A DNA stretch of 64,000 nucleotides from Ottowia thiooxydans DSM 14619 (GTDB lineage Bacteria > Pseudomonadota > Gammaproteobacteria > Burkholderiales > Burkholderiaceae_C). Position numbers and translations under genes: made by a program. This document shows positions 41,893 to 51,668 of this stretch, piece after piece. Each line of letters starts with the position of its first letter. Position 1 is the first letter of the stretch. The notes under the pieces are model-generated. The model worked only from the letters and a program-made list of their open reading frames with translations. It had not been told where the DNA came from and searched no databases. The stretch lies in contig NZ_KE383943.1 in NCBI RefSeq assembly GCF_000422885.1, positions 451,103 to 515,102 on the forward strand, read 5' to 3'.

Positions 41893-43344
41893 GTGCCTGC
41901 TCACGATTTAGTCATTAGCCCTAACCGTCCCTCGCTGCCTGCGGCGGTCATCGCAGGCACAGTGGCGCTCGTCGAATTGACTGGGCCGCTGGAAGATCAG
42001 GCTGAGCTAAGGCGGGCGCACCGTACTCAGAAGACACGCTCCGCCCAATTTATGGAACGTGCATGGCTTCTGGGGGAGCGTTTAGGCTTGCCAGAAGATT
42101 TGGCGCGCTGGCGCCACGCTGGCCTGATCGTCGTGTTGGTACTGGCGATGCTGGTCGCCCTGTCGGCTTTGGGTATGGCCCGAGCCGTGGTGGGAGAGGC
42201 GCGCAGTATCAATGCCATCGCCGCCCTGGTAACTCTTCTTGGGGTGCATTTTTTTACGCTTGGCCTGTGGCTGCTTGGCGTGGTTTGGCCTGGCGCTCTG
42301 GCCGGGCTGTCACTGGGTCGGCTGGCCTTGTGGCTTAGCGTGCGCCTGCCCTTGGAGCGCGGCTCGCACTCTCTTACGGTTTTACGCGCCACCAATCGGT
42401 TGCTGCAAGAAAAACGGCTCTTGCCTTGGGCCTTCGGCGTGATTAGCCACACCATCTGGGCGCTGGCATTCGTGCTGATCCTGGTCGTGCTTGCCTTCGG
42501 ATTCTCTTTCCATGCCTACCAGTTGAGCTGGGAGACCACCATTCTCAGCAGCGAATTCTTCCAACGTTTTGTCCACGCCTCGGGATGGTTGCCTTCGCTG
42601 CTAGGCTTTCCCGTACCAGACCCGGCCGCCGTCCAGCGTGCGGGCGTCGATGGTTTGGGCACGTTGGCAGGAGCAGGCGCCAACGCTCAGCGCGAGTGGG
42701 CGTGGTGGCTCATGGGTTGCGTGTTGACCTACGGTTTGCTCCCGCGCATATTTTTTTCTGTGCTTAGCTATATGCGCTGGCGTGTCGGTGTTGCGCGTAT
42801 GGGCAAGTTGGACACTGCAGATCCTTACGTGCGAGGCGTATTTGCTCGCCTGGATGCGCTCGATCCTCCGCTGGTCACAGATGCTGAGCAGCGACCGTCC
42901 GATGCGGCTTTATCTCCCTCGTCATATGGCCCAGCCATACCCGGCACATTGGCCGTAATCGGTTTTGAGCTGCCACCAGAAGTAGTGTGGCCGCTCCAGA
43001 GGTTGCCTGGTGAAATCGAGGGAAAACCTGTGCTGGAGCAGCGCATAGCTGGCTCTGCGGCTGAGCGAGAGGCCACAAGCCATGCGCTGGCGCTGGCAAG
43101 GCCCTGGACATTGCTTCTGGTTTGCCATGGAGCCTCCAGCCCCGATCGCGGCACCGCTCGTTTCCTGCGGGAAACCATGCCGCTCGCGGGGCAGAGCCGT
43201 TTGCTTCTTGTCGCAGGTGAAGAGGGCGCCTCTACCGCGGCGAGCGCCGAGGGGATTCGCAGATGGTCCGACTGGCTGAAAGCCGAGCGCCTGGATGCCA
43301 TAGAGTTGGTGGGAATTTCTGAGCCTGACCAAGAAAATGTCTGA
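41893..43344 (+). CDS. DUF2868 membrane protein
   Basis: A 483-residue protein starting with GTG at 41893. Four or more hydrophobic segments are visible (LIVVLVLAMLVALSALGMA, LVTLLGVHFFTLGLWLLG, LAFVLILVVLAFGFSF, WWLMGCVLTYGLLPRIFF). The soluble C-terminal part (LLVCHGASSPDRGTARFL) looks nucleotide-fold-like. This family is regularly paired with the DUF3482 GTPase, whose gene overlaps its 3' end by 8 bp. Function unknown; a GTPase-regulated envelope or stress role is inferred. Confidence 0.8.
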   Translation: MPAHDLVISPNRPSLPAAVIAGTVALVELTGPLEDQAELRRAHRTQKTRSAQFMERAWLLGERLGLPEDLARWRHAGLIVVLVLAMLVALSALGMARAVVGEARSINAIAALVTLLGVHFFTLGLWLLGVVWPGALAGLSLGRLALWLSVRLPLERGSHSLTVLRATNRLLQEKRLLPWAFGVISHTIWALAFVLILVVLAFGFSFHAYQLSWETTILSSEFFQRFVHASGWLPSLLGFPVPDPAAVQRAGVDGLGTLAGAGANAQREWAWWLMGCVLTYGLLPRIFFSVLSYMRWRVGVARMGKLDTADPYVRGVFARLDALDPPLVTDAEQRPSDAALSPSSYGPAIPGTLAVIGFELPPEVVWPLQRLPGEIEGKPVLEQRIAGSAAEREATSHALALARPWTLLLVCHGASSPDRGTARFLRETMPLAGQSRLLLVAGEEGASTAASAEGIRRWSDWLKAERLDAIELVGISEPDQENV

Positions 43345-44776
43345 ACCGATCCGTATCGCCGTCGTCGGCCACACCAACGCTGGCAAAACGTCGCTGTTGC
43401 GCACGCTGACCCGACAGGTTGATTTTGGCGAGGTGTCGGACCGGCCAGGTACCACCCGGCATGCCGAAGCCATAGATCTCAAGGTAGAAGGTGTTCCAGC
43501 GGTGCGATTCACTGACACGCCCGGCCTGGAAGATTCGATTGCCCTCCAGGAGTATTTGAATCGCTTGCCGGGCGAATCACGCCCTGAGCGTGTGAGAGCC
43601 TTTTTGCAAGGCCCGGAATCTCGAGAGGCATTCGAGCAGGAAGCCAAAGTACTGCGCGCCTTGCTGGAGCACTCCGATGCCGCCATGCTGGTGATCGATA
43701 CGCGCGAACCGGTATTGCCAAAGTACCGTGCCGAGATCGAAATACTGACTTGGTGCGCCAAACCCGTGATGCCGGTGCTGAACTTCGTGCGAGCCCCCAA
43801 TAGCCGCCGCGATCAATGGCGCCAGGTGCTTCTGGAGAGCAATCTACACGCGCAAGCCGAGTTTGACGCGGTGGCCCCTTTCGTGGGCGCGGAGCGGCAG
43901 CTATATGGAGATCTGGGCACGCTATTGCAGGCCAAACGCCAGCAACTGGGCGAGATTGTGGACTATCTGGCGCGGGAGTCTGCTGATCGCCGGCGGGCAG
44001 CCTGTCGCGTCGCGGCGAGCGGCTTGGTCGACGTGGCGGCGCTGAGAAGACAGATCAGCGCTGAGGATTTTGCGATCGAGCTCAGGCGTACTGAATTTGT
44101 GCGGGCCTTGCATGAAGACGTGGGGGCTCACGCTCGCCGAACAGTGGATGAGTTGCTGCAGGTGTTCGCCTTTCGCAGGGGGGATGCAGAAGTTGCGCGC
44201 CTGCCTCAAATCGCGGCGCGTTGGGAAGATGATCTCTTCAACACCGAGACCTTGCGCGAAGCAGGCAAGAAATTGGGCCTGGGCGCCATGATTGGCGCTG
44301 GCTTTGGCGCAGTGGCTGACGTAGCCATGGCTGGTTTGTCCCTGGGCGCGGCCACCACGCTCGGAGCCACCATAGGGGGCGCACTGAGCGGTGGCTGGAA
44401 GCCCCTGTGGCGCAAGCTGGAAAACCGCCTGAATGGTGTGCAGGAACTTACGGTGGAAGATGCCGTGCTGCTGCTGATGGGCGATCATTTGCTGCACCTC
44501 ATCGGTGCACTGGAGCACCGCGGCCACGCAGCCATGGACAAGCTGCGGCTGTCCTCAGGGCCGCGAGACGGCGTGGGTGACGGGTTGCGTGAACTGGTGG
44601 AGGCCTTGCAGCCAGCGCGTGGCCATCCGGAGTGGGAGCGCGGCGCCAAAGGCAGGCGTGGAACCGACAACGACCGCCAGGAAACCCTGGAAGACGCAGC
44701 CCGTTACCTTGAAATGCTCATATCAAAGTACCCGTTACAGGAAAAATTACCGGATTTGCGGTCCGGGCCTATTTGA
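43337..44776 (+). CDS. Era-like GTPase with DUF3482
   Basis: A 479-residue GTP-binding protein. G1 is GHTNAGKTS (residues 11-19), G2 likely RPGTTRH, and G3 DTPG. The G4 position (PVLNFVRAPNSRRD) keeps N but lacks the canonical NKxD. The C-terminal DUF3482 part has a glycine-rich hydrophobic hairpin (GAMIGAGFGAVADVAMAG, LGATIGGALSGGW), suggesting membrane association. It overlaps the DUF2868 gene by 8 bp, so coordinated production is expected. Biological role unknown. Confidence 0.85.
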   Translation: MSEPIRIAVVGHTNAGKTSLLRTLTRQVDFGEVSDRPGTTRHAEAIDLKVEGVPAVRFTDTPGLEDSIALQEYLNRLPGESRPERVRAFLQGPESREAFEQEAKVLRALLEHSDAAMLVIDTREPVLPKYRAEIEILTWCAKPVMPVLNFVRAPNSRRDQWRQVLLESNLHAQAEFDAVAPFVGAERQLYGDLGTLLQAKRQQLGEIVDYLARESADRRRAACRVAASGLVDVAALRRQISAEDFAIELRRTEFVRALHEDVGAHARRTVDELLQVFAFRRGDAEVARLPQIAARWEDDLFNTETLREAGKKLGLGAMIGAGFGAVADVAMAGLSLGAATTLGATIGGALSGGWKPLWRKLENRLNGVQELTVEDAVLLLMGDHLLHLIGALEHRGHAAMDKLRLSSGPRDGVGDGLRELVEALQPARGHPEWERGAKGRRGTDNDRQETLEDAARYLEMLISKYPLQEKLPDLRSGPI

Positions 44777-44806
44777 AAAGCTCTCTGCATGGCGTACAAC
44801 GACGCC

Positions 44807-45127
44807 ATGAAGAAAGAAGCCGTCATACTTATTGCAGCTGGCCTGTTCAGCGCGGGGTCGTGGGCTTCGTGCTACAAGGTCCTGGGCCCAAAGGGCGAGG
44901 TGCTCTCGGAGTCCACCAATCCGCCAGTCAATATGGCGTACCCGCTCCATCTGAGCGTGCCGGAGCGGTTCGGGCCAGGTGCAGTGCTGGTGTTTGGTAT
45001 CGCCGACGGCAATTGCGGCGCGCGAATAGACCCAAGCCAAGAATTGCACCCCGTTAAGATGGAGTTTCCTGCCGAGTCGAGCGCCGGGCAACAGGGCAAG
45101 AAAGCGCCTCGACGAGACCGTCATTAG
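44807..45127 (+). CDS. Small secreted protein of unknown function
   Basis: A 106-residue protein (ATG 44807; another at 44789 adds six residues). A Sec signal peptide is clear: MKKEAVILIAAGLFSAGSWA before SC. The mature part has two cysteines (ASCYKV, GNCGARI) that could form a disulfide, and a basic tail. I recognise no family with certainty; many Burkholderiales have short proteins of this kind after metabolic operons. It lies 30 bp after the GTPase gene. Confidence 0.6.
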   Translation: MKKEAVILIAAGLFSAGSWASCYKVLGPKGEVLSESTNPPVNMAYPLHLSVPERFGPGAVLVFGIADGNCGARIDPSQELHPVKMEFPAESSAGQQGKKAPRRDRH

Positions 45128-45189
45128 GTCTTTTCAGTGCGCTACAGGCTATCGCCAGCCAATGACCTGAGCTACCGGATCGGTACGTT

Positions 45190-46356
45190 TCAGAGCTTGA
45201 TACGAGCTACGCTTTCCTTGGCACCCTTCGGGTCCTTTTCTCCATTCTTGATGGTCACATACAGCACGTTGCGTCGGGCATCAAGTGCCAGACTGTTGGG
45301 GTGTGTGGGGACGGGAATAGTTTGCAGCAAGGCATGGCTACGGCTGTTGAACACGCTCAAGGTACCGGCAACCCGGTTGGTGACATAAAGGCGGTCACGT
45401 GGTTCATCAAGCAGTAGCGCTACCGGGCCTGCGCCGGTAGGCATGCTGGCGAGTAACTTTCCATTGGCTGGATCCAACACCACGACCCTATTGCCCTTGC
45501 TGCGCTGGCTGTAGTTTTCCAGCTTGCCCAGCTTGGTGCGCATGCCATCGATGTTCTCAAGACCCTGGTCGGTCGCCAGGACACGGCGCGCACCCTGGTC
45601 AAACTCCAGGTTCAGTAACTGATCACCGCCAGCCTCAGCCTTGGTCACAGCTAGCGTGGAGGTATCTACAGTGAAAAACTGGCCCTGCAGGTTGGATACG
45701 AATAGCTTGCCGGCTTTCGCATCCAGCGTCACTCCTGTGGCCACGAAACCAAAGCCGGGCAACACCTTCTCTGTCTTGAGGGTACGCGTGTCGACTATAT
45801 ACAGCGCACTTTCCTGGAACCACAACCCCGGTGCGTAAAGACGGTGATTGGCCGAATCAACCGCCATCTCGCGGAAGGAGTGGGGGTAGCGCTCCGCCTC
45901 TTTTCCATCCGGCCCCGGAGCCTTGATCTTCTCCGCCAGTTGCACGATGCCGATGACTTTGTTGGTTGTGGTGTCCACCACCGTGATGGAGGCGTCGTTG
46001 GTATTGCCTATGTACAGGCGATTGGCCGCATCGTCTAGCTTCAAGCCATAGCCTTTGCGATCCAGAAGTATCTCGGCTTGCACAGCCAGGCTTTCCGGAT
46101 GCAGTCGTTGGATCTTGGCTGGAGCTGCGTCTTCGCCGCGTCCACCGGCGGAGGCGACAAATACAGCATCTTGCTTGGTGCTGTAGGCGATTTCGTAGAG
46201 ACCTTCCGCGGGTGCTTGTCTCGTCACGGAAGCTGCCGCGATTTGGGCCGCGCCCGCGGCGTTCACCGTACCAGGTGCCGCAGCTTGTTGGGCGCAACCG
46301 GCGAGTGCGGCGGCCAATGCCAGGGGAAGCAATGAAGTGATCTTGAAGGGATTCAT
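45190..46356 (-). CDS. YncE-like beta-propeller lipoprotein
   Basis: A 388-residue protein with lipobox LAGC (residue 21) after a signal peptide, so membrane-anchored. AGGA precedes the ATG. Repeated beta-propeller blades of the YVTN/YncE type are visible: LYIGNTNDASITVVDTTTNKVIG, LFVSNLQGQFFTVDTS, LYVTNRVAGTLSVFNS, VLYVTIKNGEK. In Burkholderiales such genes end TonB-receptor/PepSY operons. It may bind a metal complex or DNA-like ligands, role unknown. Confidence 0.83.
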   Translation of the reverse strand: MNPFKITSLLPLALAAALAGCAQQAAAPGTVNAAGAAQIAAASVTRQAPAEGLYEIAYSTKQDAVFVASAGGRGEDAAPAKIQRLHPESLAVQAEILLDRKGYGLKLDDAANRLYIGNTNDASITVVDTTTNKVIGIVQLAEKIKAPGPDGKEAERYPHSFREMAVDSANHRLYAPGLWFQESALYIVDTRTLKTEKVLPGFGFVATGVTLDAKAGKLFVSNLQGQFFTVDTSTLAVTKAEAGGDQLLNLEFDQGARRVLATDQGLENIDGMRTKLGKLENYSQRSKGNRVVVLDPANGKLLASMPTGAGPVALLLDEPRDRLYVTNRVAGTLSVFNSRSHALLQTIPVPTHPNSLALDARRNVLYVTIKNGEKDPKGAKESVARIKL

Positions 46357-46458
46357 TTTGGTCCTGATTCAAAGGTTGGAAAATGGTGAAAATTAGGCGT
46401 CATGCCGCGAAAGAGGTGGCCGATGGGGCAAGCAATGGCATGGGCACTCTGCTTGATC

Positions 46459-46740
46459 TCATCGCGCCCGGCGCCGGTTGCGCAGAAGAAGGATGATGAA
46501 CACGGCTGCTGCGGCTGCGCTGGTGTGACCGCTGTAGGCCACTAACCCCAAGGCCCAGCCCATCGTTGCCACCGCAGCCCAGAGCGCCGCAACTAGAAGT
46601 GCCCACCCCACGATGCGGAGATTGCGAGTGATTGCAGCTGGCAAAGCATGCCCCAGCACATCGTCCTGCGCCCGGTCTGTAGCCATTGCCAATGCCGCAA
46701 AAGCTGGCAGGCACAGCATGAATATGAGCAGGTGGGTCAT
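46459..46740 (-). CDS. DUF3325 small membrane protein
   Basis: A 93-residue protein with three hydrophobic segments (LLIFMLCLPAFAALAMAT, VGWALLVAALWAAVATMGWAL, AAAAAVFIILLL) and a terminal RRRAR. It overlaps the PepSY gene (ATGA, 46737-46740). DUF3325, DUF3649 and PepSY proteins travel together with siderophore receptors. Its function is unknown, possibly an assembly partner of the PepSY protein. Confidence 0.75.
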   Translation of the reverse strand: MTHLLIFMLCLPAFAALAMATDRAQDDVLGHALPAAITRNLRIVGWALLVAALWAAVATMGWALGLVAYSGHTSAAAAAVFIILLLRNRRRAR

Positions 46741-48341
46741 GCAGCCTCTCCTACCAACACGGTACTTTTACGAACTGGCTTGGTCTTGGGTTTGTGCCTT
46801 GCGGTGCGCACAGCGAGCACCGCATGCACGGCGGCCAGTGCCAGCAGAGTCATCTCCAATCCGGCGAATACCCAATCGCCCTCGGCTACGCTTCGCCATA
46901 TTGGTCGGTCTGTCGTCAATAGATTGACTATTGGCAAGAGTGCCAGTGTTGCAGTGCCGGCCCACAGCAGTTCAATCCAAGCCCGTTTGGCCGGTCGTGC
47001 CAATGCCCAAATCAGCGTCAAGCCCCAGATGATGAAGAAGCCGTGGATTTCCCAGTCGCCGCGCTGCCTTATTTCAAGCGGCATGAGCCGATTGACCCAC
47101 AACATGCCTGCCATAGCGATTGAAAGACCGGCGATCGCGCAAATGTTCAACCGCTCCACGAGCCAGAAACCGAAATACGGTCTATCCGGATTGGGCAGTT
47201 TTACGCGGCGCTTGACGGTCCACAGAACCAAGCCCGTACCGACCATGGCAGTGCCGGCCAGGCTGACCAGAAAATACAGCCAGCGCATGACCGGATCAGC
47301 AAACCGCGCCAGATGCAAACCGTAGAGCACGCCCTGAGTGCTGGCCGCTGCCCCGGAAGAATCTTTGGCGGTCAGCAACTTGCCGGATACGCCGTCGAAC
47401 AGCAGATAGTGGGGTGTGGTCGAAACACGCTGAGCCTGTTGGCGCACCACCACGATCCGTGCCTGGGCATCACCCGCGTTGCTCACCTGTACCGCACCGA
47501 CACCCCCGGCGCCCCAGCGTTGCTCTCCCTGCCGGACAAAAGCTGCCAGTGGTTTCAGGGCGGCCTCTTGACCGGCAGGTTTGCCCGGAGGCAGGAAAAA
47601 TCGCATTTCGCTTGTCACGGCCTGCCGCTCAGGCGTTTTTAGCGTTTGCAGGCCCCAGGGCATGTACAGAACCATGAGCGTAATCAACCCACTCCAGGTG
47701 ATCATGAAATGAAAAGGCAAGCCGAAGACTGAAAGTGCTGTGTGCGCGTCCAACCAGCTACGCTGGCCCTTGCCACCACGGAAGGTAAAGAAGTCTATGA
47801 AAATCTTCTTGTGCGTGATGACCCCGGAAACGATGGCCACCAGCATGAACATGGCGCAAAAACCGGCAATCCAACGACCCCATAGAGGGGACATGTAGTG
47901 AAGGTTGAAGTGGAAGGTGTAGAAGAAGTCGCCGCCCCGGGTGTCGCGCGCGTCGAGTTTCTCGCCAGTCGCGGGATCGAACACGCCATTGCCAAAGCCC
48001 CGGCGTCCGGATTTCCCATCTCGCCAAAGAGCTGTTGCTGCCGGGTTGCGATCCGTTGGAAGGTTGACGCTGAATTGCGTGGTGCCCGGTGAGCGCGCCA
48101 GGATGGCATCGGCGATGCGCTGTGCCGTCTCGCCTGGATCGACGTTTGCTGCCGCAGCCGGAAGTTCCGGACGCATGTAGTGTGAGATCTCGTCTTTGAA
48201 GTAACTCACCGTGCCAGTGAGGAACATGGCATACAGAATCCACCCTGCGAGCAGGCCAGTCCAGATATGCAAGTCCGACATGGTCTGACGAATCCCGCGT
48301 GGGTCGGGCTCGGTACCTGGGTTCAAGCGTAATTGGCTCAT
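46737..48341 (-). CDS. PepSY-associated transmembrane protein (ferrisiderophore reductase-like)
   Basis: A 534-residue inner-membrane protein. The ATG at 48341 overlaps the DUF3649 stop and has GGAG upstream. PepSY_TM features: LHIWTGLLAGWILYAMFLTGT, FFYTFHFNLHYMSPLWGRW, VIVSGVITHKKIF-like VAIVSGVITHKKIF, and WLDAHTALSVFGLPFH. The paired histidines in the membrane helices could bind heme. Characterised relatives (FoxB, FpvG) reduce iron on imported siderophores. It is in the operon of the STN-type receptor. Confidence 0.86.
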   Translation of the reverse strand: MSQLRLNPGTEPDPRGIRQTMSDLHIWTGLLAGWILYAMFLTGTVSYFKDEISHYMRPELPAAAANVDPGETAQRIADAILARSPGTTQFSVNLPTDRNPAATALWRDGKSGRRGFGNGVFDPATGEKLDARDTRGGDFFYTFHFNLHYMSPLWGRWIAGFCAMFMLVAIVSGVITHKKIFIDFFTFRGGKGQRSWLDAHTALSVFGLPFHFMITWSGLITLMVLYMPWGLQTLKTPERQAVTSEMRFFLPPGKPAGQEAALKPLAAFVRQGEQRWGAGGVGAVQVSNAGDAQARIVVVRQQAQRVSTTPHYLLFDGVSGKLLTAKDSSGAAASTQGVLYGLHLARFADPVMRWLYFLVSLAGTAMVGTGLVLWTVKRRVKLPNPDRPYFGFWLVERLNICAIAGLSIAMAGMLWVNRLMPLEIRQRGDWEIHGFFIIWGLTLIWALARPAKRAWIELLWAGTATLALLPIVNLLTTDRPIWRSVAEGDWVFAGLEMTLLALAAVHAVLAVRTARHKPKTKPVRKSTVLVGEAA

Positions 48342-48631
48342 GCGGCGACTCCTCGCCACACTCCCAGGTACGCGCCCACCAGTAAGGGCAATGCGGCGAT
48401 CAGCAGTCCGATCCAGGCACGCCGCGCCGAGCGCACCGCGAATACCCAGATTACCGCGCCTGTATAGACGAGAAAGCTAGCCATCATTCCGGTAAAAACG
48501 GTCTCGGGCGCTGGCATCGGTAGTACCCTGGCAGCTACCGAAGCCAGCGCCGCCAATGAATAGCCTCCGATTACAGCCGCTAGGACTCGTGAAACCAGCG
48601 GCGCCACAGTCTTTAACATCATGGTTGCCAT
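48338..48631 (-). CDS. DUF3649 small membrane protein
   Basis: A 97-residue membrane protein with three hydrophobic segments (AAVIGGYSLAALASVAAR, FTGMMASFLVYTGAVIWVFAV, IGLLIAALPLLVGAYLGVW). A start at 48631 fits the family length; the longer frame extends into the receptor gene. The stop overlaps the PepSY gene start. It lies 41 bp after the receptor. Probable subunit or partner in iron release, unproven. Confidence 0.75.
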   Translation of the reverse strand: MATMMLKTVAPLVSRVLAAVIGGYSLAALASVAARVLPMPAPETVFTGMMASFLVYTGAVIWVFAVRSARRAWIGLLIAALPLLVGAYLGVWRGVAA

Positions 48632-48672
48632 GATTGAAAAGTCATCGCCTGACGTCTTTCTGATGACCAGGT

Positions 48673-51258
48673 TTAGAAATCCACCGTGGCGGACAGGGCG
48701 AAAGTGCGCGGCGCACCTAAGCCGCCCGAAAGGCCTGAGTCGCCAGAGCCGCCCCACGAACCGCCCCAATAAGCCTTGTTGGTGAGGTTGTCTATGCCGG
48801 CGCGCAGCACCACTGCATGGCCTGCTACCTTGGTGGCATAGCGCGTGCCGATGTTCACCGTGGTGTAGGGCGAGAGCGCCAGGCGGTTGTCCGCCGTTGC
48901 ATAGCGTTTGCTGGCGTAGTTGATAAGGCCGGTTAGAGTCAGGCCCGGCGCGCCAGGCACATCGTATTCAGCAGCCAGGCGAGCGACGATCTTAGGCACA
49001 CCGGTCACTTGGTTGCCGTTGTTTCTGCCGAGCAATTGCTTTTGCAAGGTTGCATCCAGGTAGGTCAACCCACCCATCAGGCGCAAGCCGCGCTGCGCTT
49101 CGCCGAACACATTGAGCTCCAGGCCGCGGTTTTGTTGCTCACCATTGGCCGCGAAGATGTTGGTGACAGGGTCGGTGTAAGTGCTGGGTCGGGAAATTTG
49201 AAATAGCGCCGCCGTGGCTGCGAAACGGCCGAAGTCGTACTTGGCCCCGATCTCGTACTGCTTTGTCTTGGTAGGGGCCAGTACTTCATTGGCATTGGCT
49301 GCCGTGGCTGGCGCAGTGCTGCCCTGGGTCAGACCCTGGATGTAGCTTCCGTAGACGGAAAATTGTGGCGAAACTTTGAAGAGCAGTGCAGCCGAAGGCG
49401 AGAGCGCTGATTTATCGTAGCTAACTGTACTCACACCCGTGGTGCTGATGCTGGTGTTCTTGACGGATTGGTGACGTACTCCAAGAGTCAACTGCACGGT
49501 GTCATTCAGAAAGGACATGCGATCAGCCAACGCGACACTGCTCATTTCATTCTTCGAGGAGATTGGAATGTCACTGGTAGAAAACGCGCTCACATTCGGT
49601 ATGTTGCCAAACTGAAGGTTGTAGAGGTTGAGGCGTCTCAGGAAGTCCGGATCGGTTGAGTTCCGAATATTGCGAACCCCGCCCTTGTTCTCGTAAGTCG
49701 TGGCCGCCACTGACCAGGCGTGGCCCACCGGGCCGGTAGTGGTTTGGCCTTGCACTCCAATCTCTCCCGAATTCAACTTGGCCAGGCTGTATTGGCGAAT
49801 CAGTGACGTGGAGATGTCCCCTGCATCGTTCAGCAAGCTCGACTGGGCGATCAGCGCGTCGTAGTTGGCGTCCCTGTGGCCATAAGCGGCGTAGGCTGTG
49901 ATCTTGTCTGTGATGTCCCACTCGGCACGTGCTATGGCCGCAGTGGTGGTATTGATGTTGAAGAGCCAGGGGGCGGCCAGATTGGTGTCCCCCCTGAAGG
50001 GGACGGGTAAGCGTGTGACCGCGGTGGCGATGGAGTTAAGACCGAAATAATCAATCCCATCGAGTCGCTCGCGTTGGCGGTAGATATCGGCCGACAGGCG
50101 CACGCGGTCACCGCGCCAGTCCAAGCCTAGCGACCCCAGTGTCATCTTGTGCTTTTGATCATCCACCGCGGTGTTTCCATCCCGGTACACCCCGTTGAAT
50201 CGCAAGCCAAACTGCTTGTTCTCTCCAAAACGCCGTCCCACATCAGCATGTACGCCGAACTGGCTATCGGAAGCGTAGCTCGTGGTCAGTCGTGTGAGTG
50301 GTTCTTCACCAGCACGTTTGGGGACGATGTTGACGCCACCGCCCACTGTGCCGTTGGGGGGCATGCCCTTGAGCATGGCGGAAGGGCCTTTGAATACTTC
50401 TACGCGCTCGGCCATTTCGGTGGAACTGCGCATGTACGGTGCCATGCCGGCCAGTCCGTTGAAGGTCATATCAAACGCGGTCACGTTGAAGCCGCGCATC
50501 AGGAAGGATTCCTGGATGCCACGGGTTTGTGCCACGTAAACCGAGGCATCGGTAGCACTGATCACGCTCCCGATGTCCTTGGCTTGGGTGTCCTCAATAC
50601 GCTGCTCGGTATAGGACGCTACGGAGAACGGAGTGTCCATGAAGTCCATATTGCCCAGCATGCCGATCCGGCTGCCACGTGCTACCTGACCTCCCGCGTA
50701 CGCCTCCGGCAGATCGCTGGGGCGCACCGCTGACGCCGTGATCGTCACTTCCCGCAAACCCCGTTCCTGGGTAGCCGCCGCTGGAACGGTCGCACTTGCT
50801 ACCCTTGAGTTTCTCCGCAATGAGTAGCCACCGCCCGACTGCGCAAGCGCCTCGATGCCGCTACCTTCCAGCAGCTTTACCAATCCGTCTCTGATGCCGA
50901 AGTTGCCGTTAACTCCTCGGGTTGTGAGGCCTGCAATGAGCGAAGCATCGTAGGAGAGGTTCACACCTGCAGCACGCGCGAAGCGGTCCAGTGCTATATC
51001 AAGCGGACCTTCAGAGATGGCAAAGCTCTTGACGGTATCACTTTGGGGCAGGGCAGTGGCGTTGGCAGAATTGGCGCCTGATGCCTGGGCATGGGCTTGC
51101 TCCGGCACGGCGGCGGCGCTAACAGCCAGGCTGCCTGCCAACAGGCCTTGAAGCGCCACAGCGAGTACGGTCGGCCGTGTACGGATGTCCTCGATCTCAG
51201 GATTAGTCGTGGCGTGTGCCGGCACGGCGCGGCGGCCCAGGCTTCGGGTGGTGCTCAT
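48673..51258 (-). CDS. TonB-dependent siderophore receptor with N-terminal STN signalling domain
   Basis: An 861-residue outer-membrane receptor. GAGGAAG precedes the ATG at 51258. After a long signal region (SAAAVPEQAHAQ), residues about 78-135 are an STN domain (FAISEGPLDIALDRFARAAG), the module that talks to a FecR-type anti-sigma factor. The plug has GMLGNMDFMDTPFSV and RGIQESFLMRGFNV, and the barrel ends in a phenylalanine. It heads DUF3649-PepSY-DUF3325-YncE and is separated from fecIR by one opposed gene. Ligand: a siderophore or ferric citrate, undecided. Confidence 0.93.
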   Translation of the reverse strand: MSTTRSLGRRAVPAHATTNPEIEDIRTRPTVLAVALQGLLAGSLAVSAAAVPEQAHAQASGANSANATALPQSDTVKSFAISEGPLDIALDRFARAAGVNLSYDASLIAGLTTRGVNGNFGIRDGLVKLLEGSGIEALAQSGGGYSLRRNSRVASATVPAAATQERGLREVTITASAVRPSDLPEAYAGGQVARGSRIGMLGNMDFMDTPFSVASYTEQRIEDTQAKDIGSVISATDASVYVAQTRGIQESFLMRGFNVTAFDMTFNGLAGMAPYMRSSTEMAERVEVFKGPSAMLKGMPPNGTVGGGVNIVPKRAGEEPLTRLTTSYASDSQFGVHADVGRRFGENKQFGLRFNGVYRDGNTAVDDQKHKMTLGSLGLDWRGDRVRLSADIYRQRERLDGIDYFGLNSIATAVTRLPVPFRGDTNLAAPWLFNINTTTAAIARAEWDITDKITAYAAYGHRDANYDALIAQSSLLNDAGDISTSLIRQYSLAKLNSGEIGVQGQTTTGPVGHAWSVAATTYENKGGVRNIRNSTDPDFLRRLNLYNLQFGNIPNVSAFSTSDIPISSKNEMSSVALADRMSFLNDTVQLTLGVRHQSVKNTSISTTGVSTVSYDKSALSPSAALLFKVSPQFSVYGSYIQGLTQGSTAPATAANANEVLAPTKTKQYEIGAKYDFGRFAATAALFQISRPSTYTDPVTNIFAANGEQQNRGLELNVFGEAQRGLRLMGGLTYLDATLQKQLLGRNNGNQVTGVPKIVARLAAEYDVPGAPGLTLTGLINYASKRYATADNRLALSPYTTVNIGTRYATKVAGHAVVLRAGIDNLTNKAYWGGSWGGSGDSGLSGGLGAPRTFALSATVDF

Positions 51259-51668
51259 TTCGTTCGCTTCCTCAGGTAGATTCAAAACGCTCCTACTTGG
51301 TAGGCCGCATCAGAATCAAAATCCCCTCAGTTACTTACGAAATTGATAGTTCCTGCCCGGAGAAACCGTCCAATCCACATGGTTTGGTGGATCACTGAAG
51401 CCGGGGCGTGCAGCCCTTGCTGATCCAAAGTTGGACCGTGAGCGTCGATGTGGCCAGGATATGGGTACGCCCATACTCTTTATTTGTATTGTTCTAGATA
51501 CATTGGTGCAAACACGAATACCAAAAACAATGCGCTCGGGTGATGATGGCCGCTGCTGGGATGCAAGGGCGTATTCCGTTTGTGTGGTGGGGGATGTATT
51601 GGATATATCCCCCGTAGCACTAGGCGGCGCTTCAAAACATCTAAGGACGTACACCAAAGGAGAAGATC
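51259..51668. other. 410-bp divergent intergenic region
   Basis: This gap separates the leftward receptor and the rightward Bug gene. It contains short inverted repeats (CCTAC/GTAGG at 51292-51304) and the GGGGGAT/ATCCCCC pair listed separately. I find no convincing Fur box, no small gene and no RNA motif in it. Confidence 0.5.
51589..51613. promoter_or_regulatory. Inverted repeat upstream of the Bug gene
   Basis: GGGGGAT (51589-51595) and ATCCCCC (51607-51613) flank 11 bases, about 56 bp before the Bug start. It may be an operator. Confidence 0.3.

Noticed and set aside
44787..44900. Lipoprotein call for the small secreted protein (WASC)
   Set aside because: Trp at -3 does not fit a lipobox; an ordinary signal-peptidase I site before SC is more likely.
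51259..51668. Fur box or FecI-type promoter before the TonB receptor
   Set aside because: No stretch matched the Fur consensus well, and FecI-type promoter elements are too short to call by eye.
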